From Bacteroidales bacterium (GTDB taxonomy: Bacteria > Bacteroidota > Bacteroidia > Bacteroidales > UBA7960): DNA of 37,853 nucleotides. Below the pieces are notes generated by a model, which was given only the letters and a program-made list of their open reading frames with translations, did no database searches and was not told the origin of the DNA. The stretch lies in NCBI GenBank assembly GCA_012521995.1, contig JAAYLH010000012.1:1-37853 (forward strand). The letters run 5' to 3'. A program made the translations under genes and the position numbers. Shown here in pieces: positions 7,919 to 17,136 of this stretch (the stretch's first letter is position 1; every line of letters begins with the position of its first letter).

Positions 7919-8509
7919 ATGATTGCATTTATTGAAGGAACGCTGGAGGAGAAGAACCCTGCCTTTGCAGTGATAAACTGCCAGGGGGTTGGATATATAC
8001 TGCACATCTCGCTGCACACATATTCGCAGTTGCCAGACAGGGGAACGGTAAAGCTTTTCGCCCACCAGGTAATCCGTGAGGATGCCCACCAATTGTTCGG
8101 CTTTTCAAGTGAAGACGAGCGTGAGCTTTTCCGTCTGCTGATCTCGGTGAGTGGCATCGGCCCCAACACAGCCCGCATGGTGCTCTCGTCGATGAATCCA
8201 ACGGAAGTTAAAGGCGCCATTGTCAGCGGCAACGTGTCAATGCTGCAGTCCATCAAAGGCATAGGCGCCAAGTCGGCACAGCGCATTGTGGTCGACCTCC
8301 GCGACCGCCTCGAAAAAGAAGGCGTTTTTAAAGACGAAAATTTGGTTTTTACAAACAATACTATGCACGAAGAAGCGTTATCTGCATTAGTGATGCTTGG
8401 CTTTGCAAAAAATACGGCGCAAAAAGCCCTGGCTGCCATTCTGAAAAAGAAGCAGGGGTCTTCGGTAACTACTGAAGAACTCGTAAAGGAGGCATTAAAA
8501 GGTTTCTGA
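7919..8509 (+). CDS. ruvA: Holliday junction DNA helicase subunit RuvA
   Basis: 196-residue protein that binds four-way DNA junctions as a tetramer and loads the RuvB motor in recombination repair. The N-terminal OB fold (about 1-62) opens with MIAFIEGTL and contains GVGY. Two helix-hairpin-helix motifs follow: SVSGIGPNTA (about 77-86) and SIKGIGAKSAQRI (about 110-122). A short linker leads to the RuvB-binding C-terminal domain (about 146-196, HEEALSALVMLGF). The length is typical. The stop is only 23 bp before the start of sprA and no terminator lies between, so the two are probably co-transcribed from the 7854 promoter. Confidence 0.96.
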   Translation: MIAFIEGTLEEKNPAFAVINCQGVGYILHISLHTYSQLPDRGTVKLFAHQVIREDAHQLFGFSSEDERELFRLLISVSGIGPNTARMVLSSMNPTEVKGAIVSGNVSMLQSIKGIGAKSAQRIVVDLRDRLEKEGVFKDENLVFTNNTMHEEALSALVMLGFAKNTAQKALAAILKKKQGSSVTTEELVKEALKGF

Positions 8510-8532
8510 TTCAGCAATAATCGTATACTACA

Positions 8533-11500
8533 TTGGTATTTATTAGGCGAGTTGTAATTTTTTTCTTTGGGGCCTGGTTGTTCGGAGCCCTAGCATTGTT
8601 TGCCCTGGACGCCTTTTCAACGGGAGCCTTGCCAGGGTTCATTCAGCAACCTCCTGTTGTCATCCAGGACAGCCTGCAGCCCGTTGAACCCGTTACTCTT
8701 CCCTATCCCTTTGAAGATGAAGGGGAATACACAATACACCAGTCACCACAGGGGGGCTTTTACCTTACCGATCCACCCAACGTCACCACCGACATCACCT
8801 ATGACCCTGTCTCGGGAATGTATGTAAAGACGCGCAAAGTTGGCGACCGTATCATTGGCCGTCCTACATACATCAGTTTTGAAGATTATCTGAAATACGA
8901 TTTCGACAACGCCCTTCAGCAGTACTGGCGCGATAAGGCTACTCCCCAGGGTTTTGAGCGCAGGCAAGGGGTGATCCCTGAAATATATATCGGAGGAGAA
9001 CTTTTCGACCGCATTTTCGGGGGCAGCACCATTGACATCAGGCCCACAGGCTCGGCTGAACTGATCTTCGGGGTGATGTCGAACCGCCGCGAGGACCCTT
9101 CGCTGGACGAAAAAAGACGCCGTACCACCAACTTCGACTTCCAGCAAAAAATACAGCTGAGCGTTCAAGCCAAGATCGGCGAAAAGATCGACATCCAGAG
9201 CAATTACAACACCGAGGCCACCTTCGATTTCGAGAACAGGATGAAGGTGGAATACCGGGGTACTGAAGATGAAATCCTGCAATTGGTGGAGGCGGGCGAC
9301 GTGACCCTGCCCCTGCCCGGCACGCTCATCTCGGGGACCCAGGGACTCTTTGGCTTCAAAACCCAGATGCAGTTTGGAAACACTACGGTGACCAGTGTCT
9401 TCTCGCAGCAAAAGACCGAGTCGTCCACAATCGAGGTTTCGGGAGGGGCACAAACCACTCAGTTTGAGATCAAGGCCGATGCATACGAGGAAAACCGCCA
9501 CTACTTCATCGGACAATATTTCCGCAACAACTACGATGATGCCATGTCGAGGCTGCCCATTATCAATTCCAACATCAACATCACCCGCCTTGAGGTTTGG
9601 CTCACCAACATAGGCGCAGCCACTGAAAATAACCGCAATATCGTGGCCATGGCCGACCTTGGTGAGTCGACCCCGAACAACCCCGCAGTGGGGAGTAGCT
9701 TCAACCCTGCCCCCTCCAACAACTCCAACAACATTTATTCCCAGCTTTTCGACTCACCTATCCGCAACCTGTCGGAAGCCAACAGCTACCTTCAGCAGCG
9801 ACCTGAGGGCTATGTTTCGGGCGTTGACTTTGAAAACGTCGAGAATGCCCGTTTGCTGCGCACCAACGAATTTACCTACAACCCTAAACTGGGTTTCATC
9901 TCGCTGAACCAGGCCGTAAACCCCGACCAGGTGCTTGCCGTAGCCTTCCAGTACACCCTGATCGGCGATACCACCACCTACCAGGTGGGTGAGTTCTCAA
10001 ACGAGGTGAATGCCCCGAACTCCCTAATTGTAAAATTGCTGAAGAGCACTTCCGTTGATACGCGCCTGCCCATCTGGGACCTGATGATGAAAAACGTTTA
10101 CAGCCTTGGGGCCTTCCAAATCAACCCCCAGGATTTCCGTTTGAACATCCTTTACGACAGCGAAGAGCTGGGCGTGAATGTAGGGTTCATAGATGAAGGG
10201 CCCGTGGCAGGCCAGCCCCTGATCCGTGTAATGGGTCTTGATCGCCTGAATACACAGCTCGACCCCATTCCTGATGGGGTGTTTGACTTCGTGGACCGCG
10301 CGGCAACGCAGGGAGGCACCATCCAGTCGACCAACGGACGCATCTATTTCCCTGTGGTAGAACCCTTCGGATCGCACCTGCGTGAAATGTTGCAGGACCC
10401 TGAGTTGGGCGACAAGTATGCCTTCGACTCACTCTACACCACTACCAAATACAGGGCACAGCAGTTTCCTGAGCGCAACCGCTTCTTATTGGAAGGACAG
10501 TACAAATCTTCCTCGGGTTCCGAAATCCCGCTGAATGCCATCAACGTCCCCCCCGGATCGGTGATCGTTACCGCAGGCGGAGTACCCCTGACCGAAAACG
10601 TGGACTTCACGGTGGATTACACCCTTGGACGCGTCAGGATCATCAACGAAGGGATCCTCAACTCGGGCACTCCCATCCGCATTTCACTCGAGAGCGCAAG
10701 CCTGTTCAATATTCAGACCAAAACCCTGATGGGGACGCACATCAATCACCGCATCAGCGACAACTTCAATGTGGGGGCCACCATCATGCGTCTTTCAGAA
10801 CGCCCCCTGACGCAAAAAGTGAACTACGGAGATGAACCCATTGCCAACACCATCTGGGGTCTGAACACAACCTATTCCACTGAGTCCCTGCTGATGACCA
10901 AGGTCCTCGACAAGCTTCCTTTCTACAGCAGCAACGCCGCTTCACGCCTGACCTTTATCGGTGAATTTGCCCACCTGATCCCCGGGCACTCGCGCCGCAT
11001 CGGCAGTGCAGGGACAGCCTATATTGACGATTTTGAAGGCAGCAAGTCGTCCATCGACCTGAAGAACGTACAGACCTGGTTTATTGCCAGCACACCCCAG
11101 CACCAGTTCACACCGGGTATGTTCCCTGAAGGAGCTCCCGGCACTGACTTGGCCTTCCGTTACAATGTTGCACGTCTGGCCTGGTACATCATTGACCCAC
11201 TGTTTACCCGCGTGAGCAACCTGACGCCCACGCACATCCGCAATGACGTGAACCAGCGCTCAAACCACTTCGTCAGGGAGGTGCTCGAAACCGAGATCTG
11301 GCCCAACAAGGAAAGTCCCACAGGCATCCCCTCGCCCATTGCCATTATGAATATGGCCTTTTATCCCAGCGAACGGGGCCAGTACAACTACGATGTGCTT
11401 CCATCGCCATACAGCCGCGGGGTGGCCCAGGATGGCAGCCTGCTCGACCCCGACACACGCTGGGGCGGGGTGCAGCGTGGATTGCAGACTACCGACTTCG

Positions 11501-14500
11501 AAGCATCGAATATTGAGTACATCGAGTTCTGGATGATGGACCCCTTCGTTTACAATCCGGATCACACGGGAGGATACCTGTACTTCAATCTTGGGGACGT
11601 CTCCGAAGACGTCCTGCGCGACGGGCGCAAAGCCTTTGAAAACGGGCTCCCCGTCACCGAGGAGATGGTCAATATCGACACCACCGCCTGGGGTATTGTG
11701 CCTACGGTACAGGCCGTTGTCAATGCCTTCGACAATGACCTGGCTTCCCGCCAATACCAAGACGTGGGTCTGGATGGCCTCAGCGTGGAAAAGGAACGCG
11801 AGTTCTTTGCCGAGCAGTACCTCGATGTGATCGCCAATCTTTTTGGCACTTCATCGCTTGCATACCAGCAGGCCATGGAGGACCCGTCATCCGACCTGTA
11901 TCATTACTATCGCGGCACCAATTACGATGCGGATGAGATAAGTATCCTCGACCGTTACAAACGTTATAACGGCAACGAGCGCAACAGCCCCACGGCAGAA
12001 CAGTCGCCTGAGGCCTATCCTACTTCTGCCACCAACCTTCCAAACACGGAAGACATCAACCGCGACGGCACCCTGAATGAATCGGAGCGCTATTTCCAGT
12101 ACCGTGTGAGCCTTCGCCCCGAAGACATGGTATCGGGCCAGAACTACATTACCGACGTAATGGAGACCAGCGTTCGGCTTGCCAACAATGAGGTGGAAAA
12201 TATCCGCTGGTACCAGTTCAAAATCCCGCTGCGTGACCCCAACCGGCAGGTGGTGGGCAATATCCAGGATTTCAAGTCGATTCGCTTTTTGCGTATGTTC
12301 TTCAAGGGCTTTGAAGAGCCCATTATTTGCCGCTTTGCCACCCTGGAACTGGTGCGCGGAACCTGGCGCACCTACGACCGTTCGCTGACAAGCCCCGGTG
12401 ATTATGTACCCATTGACAACGATGACACTTCTTTCGAGGTGTTCACGGTAAACCTGGAAGAAAACGGCCAGCGCTCGCCGGTACCCTATGTATTGCCTCC
12501 CGGCATTGAACGTGAGATAGACCTGGGCACCACCACCCTGCAGCAGCGCAACGAGCAGTCGCTGTCGCTGCGCGTTTTTGGCCTGAAGGACGGAGATGCC
12601 CGCGCTGTTTACAAGACTTCCGACCTTGATGTGCGCCAGTACAACCGCCTGAAGATGTTTTCTCATGCCGAGGCAGCGGGCCAGATCGAAGACCTCAACG
12701 ACGGCGATCTGACCGTTTTCATCAGGCTGGGATCGGACTTTACCAGTAACTACTACGAATACGAGGTGCCCCTTAAGGTCACGCCCTGGAACACCAGCGC
12801 GCTGAATGAGCGGGGCATCTGGCCCGAAGAGAACGAAATAGACCTGGAGTTCAATAAACTTCAGGAGCTGAAACTGTTACGCAACTCGCTTTCGCGCGAC
12901 GCTTCCTCAGGGGTCACCATGGCTGTGCCCTTCACTCAGCCCGATGGCGACAACAGAATGACTATCGTGGGCACGCCTACCCTAAGCAGCATTAAGGTAA
13001 TCATGGTAGGGGTGCGCAATCCCCGCAAGACCTTTCATACCCCCCTTGACGACGGCAGACCCAAGTCGGCAGAAGTCTGGGTCAACGAGTTGCGTCTCTA
13101 TGAATTTGATGACCAGGGCGGATGGGCTGCCAACGGACGTCTGAATGCCACCCTTGCCGACCTGGGCAATGTGACCCTGGCTGGATTTATCAGCACCCCC
13201 GGCTTTGGCGGCATCGAACAAAAAGTGAACGAGCGATCGAAGGAAGAGCTCACCTCATACGACCTGGCCACCAACCTCGAGCTGGGGCGGTTCTTCCCCC
13301 AGAATTTCGGGCTGCGCATCCCCATGCACTTCAGCTTCTCGGAAGCCATCAGCAATCCGCAGTACAACCCGCTCAACCCCGACATCCTCTTCAAGGACGA
13401 CCTGGATTCGTATGAGACCCAGGCCGAGCGCGACTCCATCCGCCACCTGGCGCAGGACTATACGCGCCGCAAGAGCCTCAACTTTACCAACGTGGCTAAA
13501 AACCGCACGGGGGGAGGCCCCAGCAGGATCTATGGCATCGAGAACTTTGACTTCACCTATGCCTTCACCGAGATCTATGCAAGAAGTGTTGACTTTGAAT
13601 ACGACCTCCAGAGGCAGTGGCGCGGCGCTCTGGGATACAACTATACGGCTAACCCCGACCCCGTCACCCCCTTCTCGAAAATCAACCTTTTCAGGCATAA
13701 GGCATTTACCCTGATCCGTGACTTCAACTTCTACTACATGCCACGGATGCTGTCGTTCCGCACAAATATAGACAGGGGATATGCTGAGTCGTTGATGCGT
13801 CCCAAGAGTACGGGGCTTGTGCTGCTTGAGCCAAACTTTGTGAAGACCTTCTCGTGGAACAGGCTTTATGACCTGCGCTGGGATTTGACCCGCGGATTGA
13901 AACTGGAGTTCACGGCCACCAACAATGCACGTATCGATGAGCCCGAGGGGCGTATCCAGCGGGGACAGGATGACTACCAGTGGAAACGCGACTCCATCTG
14001 GGAAAACATACGCAGTTTCGGGCGCACCACCTTTTACAACCACCGGATGAAGGTCACCTACAACATCCCCATCAACAAACTGCCCTTGCTCGACTGGGTC
14101 AATGCCAATGCCGAATATGCGGGCAATTACGACTGGGCCGCTGCAGCCCTGGCAGCCAGGGAACTGGGCAACACCGCCGAAAACTCACAGACCAAGCGAC
14201 TGAATGTGAACGCCAACCTGGTCAACCTGTACAACAAGGTAGGCTTCCTGCGCGAAATCAACCAGAAGAGCCAGGCCAGCGCAGGCCCCCAGCGACCCGG
14301 GGGACGACCGCGGCCGCAGCAACAAGAACAGGCCCAGCAGGACACCCTGCCCCCTGAACGACCCAACTATGGAAAGATTATCTTTAACGGCACTCTGCGT
14401 TTCCTGATGGGCTTCCGCAATTTCTCGATCAACTACACCGAAAGCAATGGTACCCGCCTGCCGGGCTTTGAACCTACTCCCGGCCTGCTGGGTCAGAACT

Positions 14501-15753
14501 GGTCACAAATGGCTCCCGGTACGGGCTTCATCTTTGGAAGCCAGGAAGACATCCGCGAACAGGCGGCACGCGAAGGATGGCTCACTACCAACCCCATGCT
14601 CAACAACGCTTTCGCAAAAAACCACACCCAGAACCTCTCGGCACGGAGCCAGTTTGAGCCCTTGCCCAACCTGCGGGTCGAGTTTACAGCCATCAGAAAC
14701 TACGCCTTGTCGCGCTCCGAATATTTCAAGGCCGACTCTCTGGGCAACTTCGGGTCGTTTAGCCCTATGGAAACGGGTAGTTTCAGCATTTCGTTCTTCT
14801 CGTTCAAAACGGCCTTCGAGTCATTCGACAGCAGGTTCAACACCTCCGAAAACTTCCAGAACTTCAAGGAATACCGTGAGCAAATTGCATTCCGCCTTGC
14901 GCAACGAAACCCCAACTGGGATCAGACCCTCGATTCAATTACGGGATACCCTTCAGGTTATGGCCCCACCTCACAGGATGTGATGATCCCTGCCTTTATG
15001 GCGGCATACGCGGGCTGGGATCCTTCAGGCTCCTCACTCTCGCCCTTCCTGAAGATCCCCATGCCCAGCTGGCGACTTACTTACGACGGCCTTTCGAAGG
15101 TTCCTGCCCTGCAGAAATACTTCCAGAATATTACCATTGCCCACGGCTACCGCAGCACCTTCAACATTGGCAGCTTCACCTCCGACATCCGCTACCGCGA
15201 ATCGTCCGACGGCTTCCAGCAAGCACGCGAAGTAACCTCGGGCAACTTCATCTCGGAACACGAAATCTCACAGGTGTCTATCAGCGAGCAGTTCAACCCA
15301 CTGATCAATTTCGACATGACCTGGCAGAACAGCCTGATGACGCGTTTCGAATACCGCAAGTCGAGAGACATTGGCCTGAGCTTTGCCAACAACCAGATCA
15401 CAGACGTGAGCAGCAACGAGATCATTATAGGGACGGGCTACCGCTTCCGCGATCTGGCCTTCAACATTGCCCAGGGCGGAGGCCGTCAGCGCATCGAAAG
15501 CGACCTGGTCCTGCGATTTGATTTGTCGATCCGTACCAACCGCACGGTATTGCGCAAACTGGTAGAAGACGTAGACCTGATCTCTGCAGGGCAACGCACA
15601 TTCTCGATCAACACCTCGGCCGACTACCAAGTTAGCCCGCGGGTAAACTTCCGCCTCTTTTACGACCGCGTCTTCACAAACCCCTTTGTGTCAAACCAGT
15701 TTGTGAACGTCAACACCAACGCAGGGTTTAGCCTCAGGTTTATGCTGATGTAA
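8533..15753 (+). CDS. sprA: T9SS outer-membrane translocon protein SprA (Sov homologue)
   Basis: 2406-residue protein, close to the length of known SprA proteins, which form a very large single-chain beta barrel (36 strands in the solved structure) that is the secretion channel of the type IX system. Residues 1-30 are a hydrophobic export signal. Family features include the early IRPTGSAEL segment with AKIGEKIDIQSNYN, the DDFEGSKSSIDLKN segment (about 828-843), and long runs of alternating beta strands with aromatic girdles to the C-terminus (FSLRFMLM). A Pro/Gln/Arg-rich low-complexity loop lies at about 1918-1945. No ATG is available near the 5' end: an in-frame stop at 8518 and the export signal leave TTG 8533 as the best start. 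It follows ruvA in an apparent operon and ends at a strong terminator. Confidence 0.95.
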   Translation: MVFIRRVVIFFFGAWLFGALALFALDAFSTGALPGFIQQPPVVIQDSLQPVEPVTLPYPFEDEGEYTIHQSPQGGFYLTDPPNVTTDITYDPVSGMYVKTRKVGDRIIGRPTYISFEDYLKYDFDNALQQYWRDKATPQGFERRQGVIPEIYIGGELFDRIFGGSTIDIRPTGSAELIFGVMSNRREDPSLDEKRRRTTNFDFQQKIQLSVQAKIGEKIDIQSNYNTEATFDFENRMKVEYRGTEDEILQLVEAGDVTLPLPGTLISGTQGLFGFKTQMQFGNTTVTSVFSQQKTESSTIEVSGGAQTTQFEIKADAYEENRHYFIGQYFRNNYDDAMSRLPIINSNINITRLEVWLTNIGAATENNRNIVAMADLGESTPNNPAVGSSFNPAPSNNSNNIYSQLFDSPIRNLSEANSYLQQRPEGYVSGVDFENVENARLLRTNEFTYNPKLGFISLNQAVNPDQVLAVAFQYTLIGDTTTYQVGEFSNEVNAPNSLIVKLLKSTSVDTRLPIWDLMMKNVYSLGAFQINPQDFRLNILYDSEELGVNVGFIDEGPVAGQPLIRVMGLDRLNTQLDPIPDGVFDFVDRAATQGGTIQSTNGRIYFPVVEPFGSHLREMLQDPELGDKYAFDSLYTTTKYRAQQFPERNRFLLEGQYKSSSGSEIPLNAINVPPGSVIVTAGGVPLTENVDFTVDYTLGRVRIINEGILNSGTPIRISLESASLFNIQTKTLMGTHINHRISDNFNVGATIMRLSERPLTQKVNYGDEPIANTIWGLNTTYSTESLLMTKVLDKLPFYSSNAASRLTFIGEFAHLIPGHSRRIGSAGTAYIDDFEGSKSSIDLKNVQTWFIASTPQHQFTPGMFPEGAPGTDLAFRYNVARLAWYIIDPLFTRVSNLTPTHIRNDVNQRSNHFVREVLETEIWPNKESPTGIPSPIAIMNMAFYPSERGQYNYDVLPSPYSRGVAQDGSLLDPDTRWGGVQRGLQTTDFEASNIEYIEFWMMDPFVYNPDHTGGYLYFNLGDVSEDVLRDGRKAFENGLPVTEEMVNIDTTAWGIVPTVQAVVNAFDNDLASRQYQDVGLDGLSVEKEREFFAEQYLDVIANLFGTSSLAYQQAMEDPSSDLYHYYRGTNYDADEISILDRYKRYNGNERNSPTAEQSPEAYPTSATNLPNTEDINRDGTLNESERYFQYRVSLRPEDMVSGQNYITDVMETSVRLANNEVENIRWYQFKIPLRDPNRQVVGNIQDFKSIRFLRMFFKGFEEPIICRFATLELVRGTWRTYDRSLTSPGDYVPIDNDDTSFEVFTVNLEENGQRSPVPYVLPPGIEREIDLGTTTLQQRNEQSLSLRVFGLKDGDARAVYKTSDLDVRQYNRLKMFSHAEAAGQIEDLNDGDLTVFIRLGSDFTSNYYEYEVPLKVTPWNTSALNERGIWPEENEIDLEFNKLQELKLLRNSLSRDASSGVTMAVPFTQPDGDNRMTIVGTPTLSSIKVIMVGVRNPRKTFHTPLDDGRPKSAEVWVNELRLYEFDDQGGWAANGRLNATLADLGNVTLAGFISTPGFGGIEQKVNERSKEELTSYDLATNLELGRFFPQNFGLRIPMHFSFSEAISNPQYNPLNPDILFKDDLDSYETQAERDSIRHLAQDYTRRKSLNFTNVAKNRTGGGPSRIYGIENFDFTYAFTEIYARSVDFEYDLQRQWRGALGYNYTANPDPVTPFSKINLFRHKAFTLIRDFNFYYMPRMLSFRTNIDRGYAESLMRPKSTGLVLLEPNFVKTFSWNRLYDLRWDLTRGLKLEFTATNNARIDEPEGRIQRGQDDYQWKRDSIWENIRSFGRTTFYNHRMKVTYNIPINKLPLLDWVNANAEYAGNYDWAAAALAARELGNTAENSQTKRLNVNANLVNLYNKVGFLREINQKSQASAGPQRPGGRPRPQQQEQAQQDTLPPERPNYGKIIFNGTLRFLMGFRNFSINYTESNGTRLPGFEPTPGLLGQNWSQMAPGTGFIFGSQEDIREQAAREGWLTTNPMLNNAFAKNHTQNLSARSQFEPLPNLRVEFTAIRNYALSRSEYFKADSLGNFGSFSPMETGSFSISFFSFKTAFESFDSRFNTSENFQNFKEYREQIAFRLAQRNPNWDQTLDSITGYPSGYGPTSQDVMIPAFMAAYAGWDPSGSSLSPFLKIPMPSWRLTYDGLSKVPALQKYFQNITIAHGYRSTFNIGSFTSDIRYRESSDGFQQAREVTSGNFISEHEISQVSISEQFNPLINFDMTWQNSLMTRFEYRKSRDIGLSFANNQITDVSSNEIIIGTGYRFRDLAFNIAQGGGRQRIESDLVLRFDLSIRTNRTVLRKLVEDVDLISAGQRTFSINTSADYQVSPRVNFRLFYDRVFTNPFVSNQFVNVNTNAGFSLRFMLM

Positions 15754-15778
15754 GACTGAAATAACATCCGAAATAACG

Positions 15779-15816
15779 GAGGCTGCCTCAAATTCAGGAG
15801 GCTGCCTCTTTTTTTT
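15779..15816 (+). terminator. Intrinsic terminator of sprA
   Basis: Two copies of GAGGCTGCCTC (15779-15789 and 15798-15808) pair as an 11-bp stem with one central T-T mismatch and an 8-base loop, followed by eight Ts (15809-15816). Each copy is itself nearly palindromic. Confidence 0.88.
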
Positions 15817-15918
15817 CCGGGGGCTTATAATCTTCCGGGCGTACCGTGACCCCAATATCCATTTCACGAAAGGGAAAAAACCATCTCCCATACCCCTTTC
15901 AGGATCGCACTTAAAAGG

Positions 15919-16028
15919 CAGATAAAACGTTAGTAAGACGTATTTAAAACGTACTTTAAACGGATTTCATACGTCTAAGGTACGTCTAAGGTACGTTTAA
16001 GGTACGTCTAAGGTACGTCTGAAGTACG
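15919..16028. repeat. Array of ten 11-bp units, each ending in ACG
   Basis: Ten consecutive 11-base units without gaps start at 15919, 15930, 15941, 15952, 15963, 15974, 15985, 15996, 16007 and 16018. All end in ACG. The last five are near-identical (consensus TCTAAGGTACG; three are exact); the first five are degenerate, AT-rich and keep mainly the final ACG. A twelfth-base slip gives one more possible unit (16029-16040). The period is close to one helical turn, so the conserved bases sit on one face of the DNA. I do not recognise it. Confidence 0.85.
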
Positions 16029-16162
16029 AAGAAAATTACGCCCGGAAAAGTTTTCGGAGGGATGATGAAACCAAACCCTTAAGGGTCCTCTTTTAAAAAA
16101 ACCGGGATTGGAAGCAACTATGGCTTCTTTTCAGAAGGCAGGGGGTTAAAAAGGAAATCAGT

Positions 16163-17098
16163 TCAATGATTCCCGCTGAAGGATGAGAAGGAGAACTTAT
16201 CCTTAAGGTTGATGAGTTCTTCTTTCATTGAAACAGGGGGCAGGCTGAGCAGGCTGAGGATGCGGTGGTCAGCTTCCACCTTAATCTCGCGCATGACGAG
16301 GTGCTGGTTGACAAAGATCATGTCGAGCCCGGGAAAGATTTCCCTGATCATTTCGGCCACCGATTCAATGGACACATTGTGCTCGCTGAGGTTATAGGTT
16401 CCAGATGGCAGGGGGTGATGGAGCAGGTTGGCAAGCACGTTGACCACCTTGTCGACGTGGATAAAAGCCCTTTGCTGTTTTCCGTTGCCTGTGATCTGGA
16501 TGCGACCGATGAAATTGGCTTCAAACATAAATCGGTTGATCACCGCGTCAAAACGAAGGCTGGGACTGTAGCCGTACACGTTTCCGCAGCGGATGATCCA
16601 GGCATCCATTTTGTTGAACAGGCGCTCGATGTGGGCTTCACCCCTGAGCTTACTGCTGCCGTAAAAGGTACGGGGATCGGGAGGGGTGTCGACGGTGATC
16701 ATCTGGTCGGAGGCGCCATATACCGAGGTCGTACTCAGGTACACGCATCGCTTTACCGGGCTTTCCTCGAGGGCATAGACCAGCTCGGCGGTGCCCCAGT
16801 GGTTTATCTGCTCGAACAGGTGTGAGTGCTCAGAAGCCAGGGGGGTTGAGACCTTGGCCGCCAAGTGATACACCACATCGATGTCTTCGAGGACTTTGCG
16901 CAGGTTGCGCGAATCGAGCAACTCGCCCATGATGAACCTGACCTTTCGGGGCTCGTAACGGTTGTCAAGAAAGAGGTTGTAGTTTCGCCTGCTGAGGTTA
17001 TCATACACCACGATCTTTTCCACGCGGGGGTCTTTCAGCAGCTCAAAAACGAGCTCGTTGCCAATGTAACCTGCGCCACCTGTAATCAGAATATTCAT
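16163..17098 (-). CDS. NAD-dependent epimerase/dehydratase (extended SDR)
   Basis: 311-residue extended short-chain dehydrogenase of the nucleotide-sugar epimerase type. The Rossmann motif GGAGYIG is at residues 7-13, Asp33 at the end of beta-strand 2 points to NAD, HLAAKV is at 78-83, the STTSVYG segment includes the catalytic Thr/Ser near 123-125, and Tyr146 and Lys150 form the YxxxK pair in YGSSK. The C-terminal part is the sugar-nucleotide-binding region (QRAFIHVDKVVNVL). The exact substrate cannot be read; UDP- or dTDP-sugars are likely from the family. It starts 38 bp after the CysH-type gene on the same strand, suggesting one transcript. Confidence 0.87.
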   Translation of the reverse strand: MNILITGGAGYIGNELVFELLKDPRVEKIVVYDNLSRRNYNLFLDNRYEPRKVRFIMGELLDSRNLRKVLEDIDVVYHLAAKVSTPLASEHSHLFEQINHWGTAELVYALEESPVKRCVYLSTTSVYGASDQMITVDTPPDPRTFYGSSKLRGEAHIERLFNKMDAWIIRCGNVYGYSPSLRFDAVINRFMFEANFIGRIQITGNGKQQRAFIHVDKVVNVLANLLHHPLPSGTYNLSEHNVSIESVAEMIREIFPGLDMIFVNQHLVMREIKVEADHRILSLLSLPPVSMKEELINLKDKFSFSSFSGNH

Positions 17099-17136
17099 CT
17101 GTGAATGTTTTGGTTAAGTTTTTCTGCCGCGGGGTT

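Larger units (their letters stand above)
15754..16162. other. Gap between converging genes, with terminator and 11-bp array
   Basis: About 410 bases between sprA and the epimerase gene, which point toward each other. It contains the sprA terminator (15779-15816), the 11-bp periodic array (15919-16028), a 12-bp palindrome ACCCTTAAGGGT (16075-16086) and a weak hairpin GAAGC/GCTTC near 16111-16127. No coding potential is visible. Confidence 0.7.

Noticed and set aside
15844-15852. CCGTGACCC, matching a half-site of the ruvA leader repeat
   Set aside because: A single 9-base match without its mirror copy is likely by chance in a window of this size.
15919-16028. CRISPR array
   Set aside because: Units are 11 bases with no spacers, and no cas gene is nearby.
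16075-16086. Palindrome ACCCTTAAGGGT as an operator
   Set aside because: It lies between converging genes, with no promoter near and no second copy noticed.
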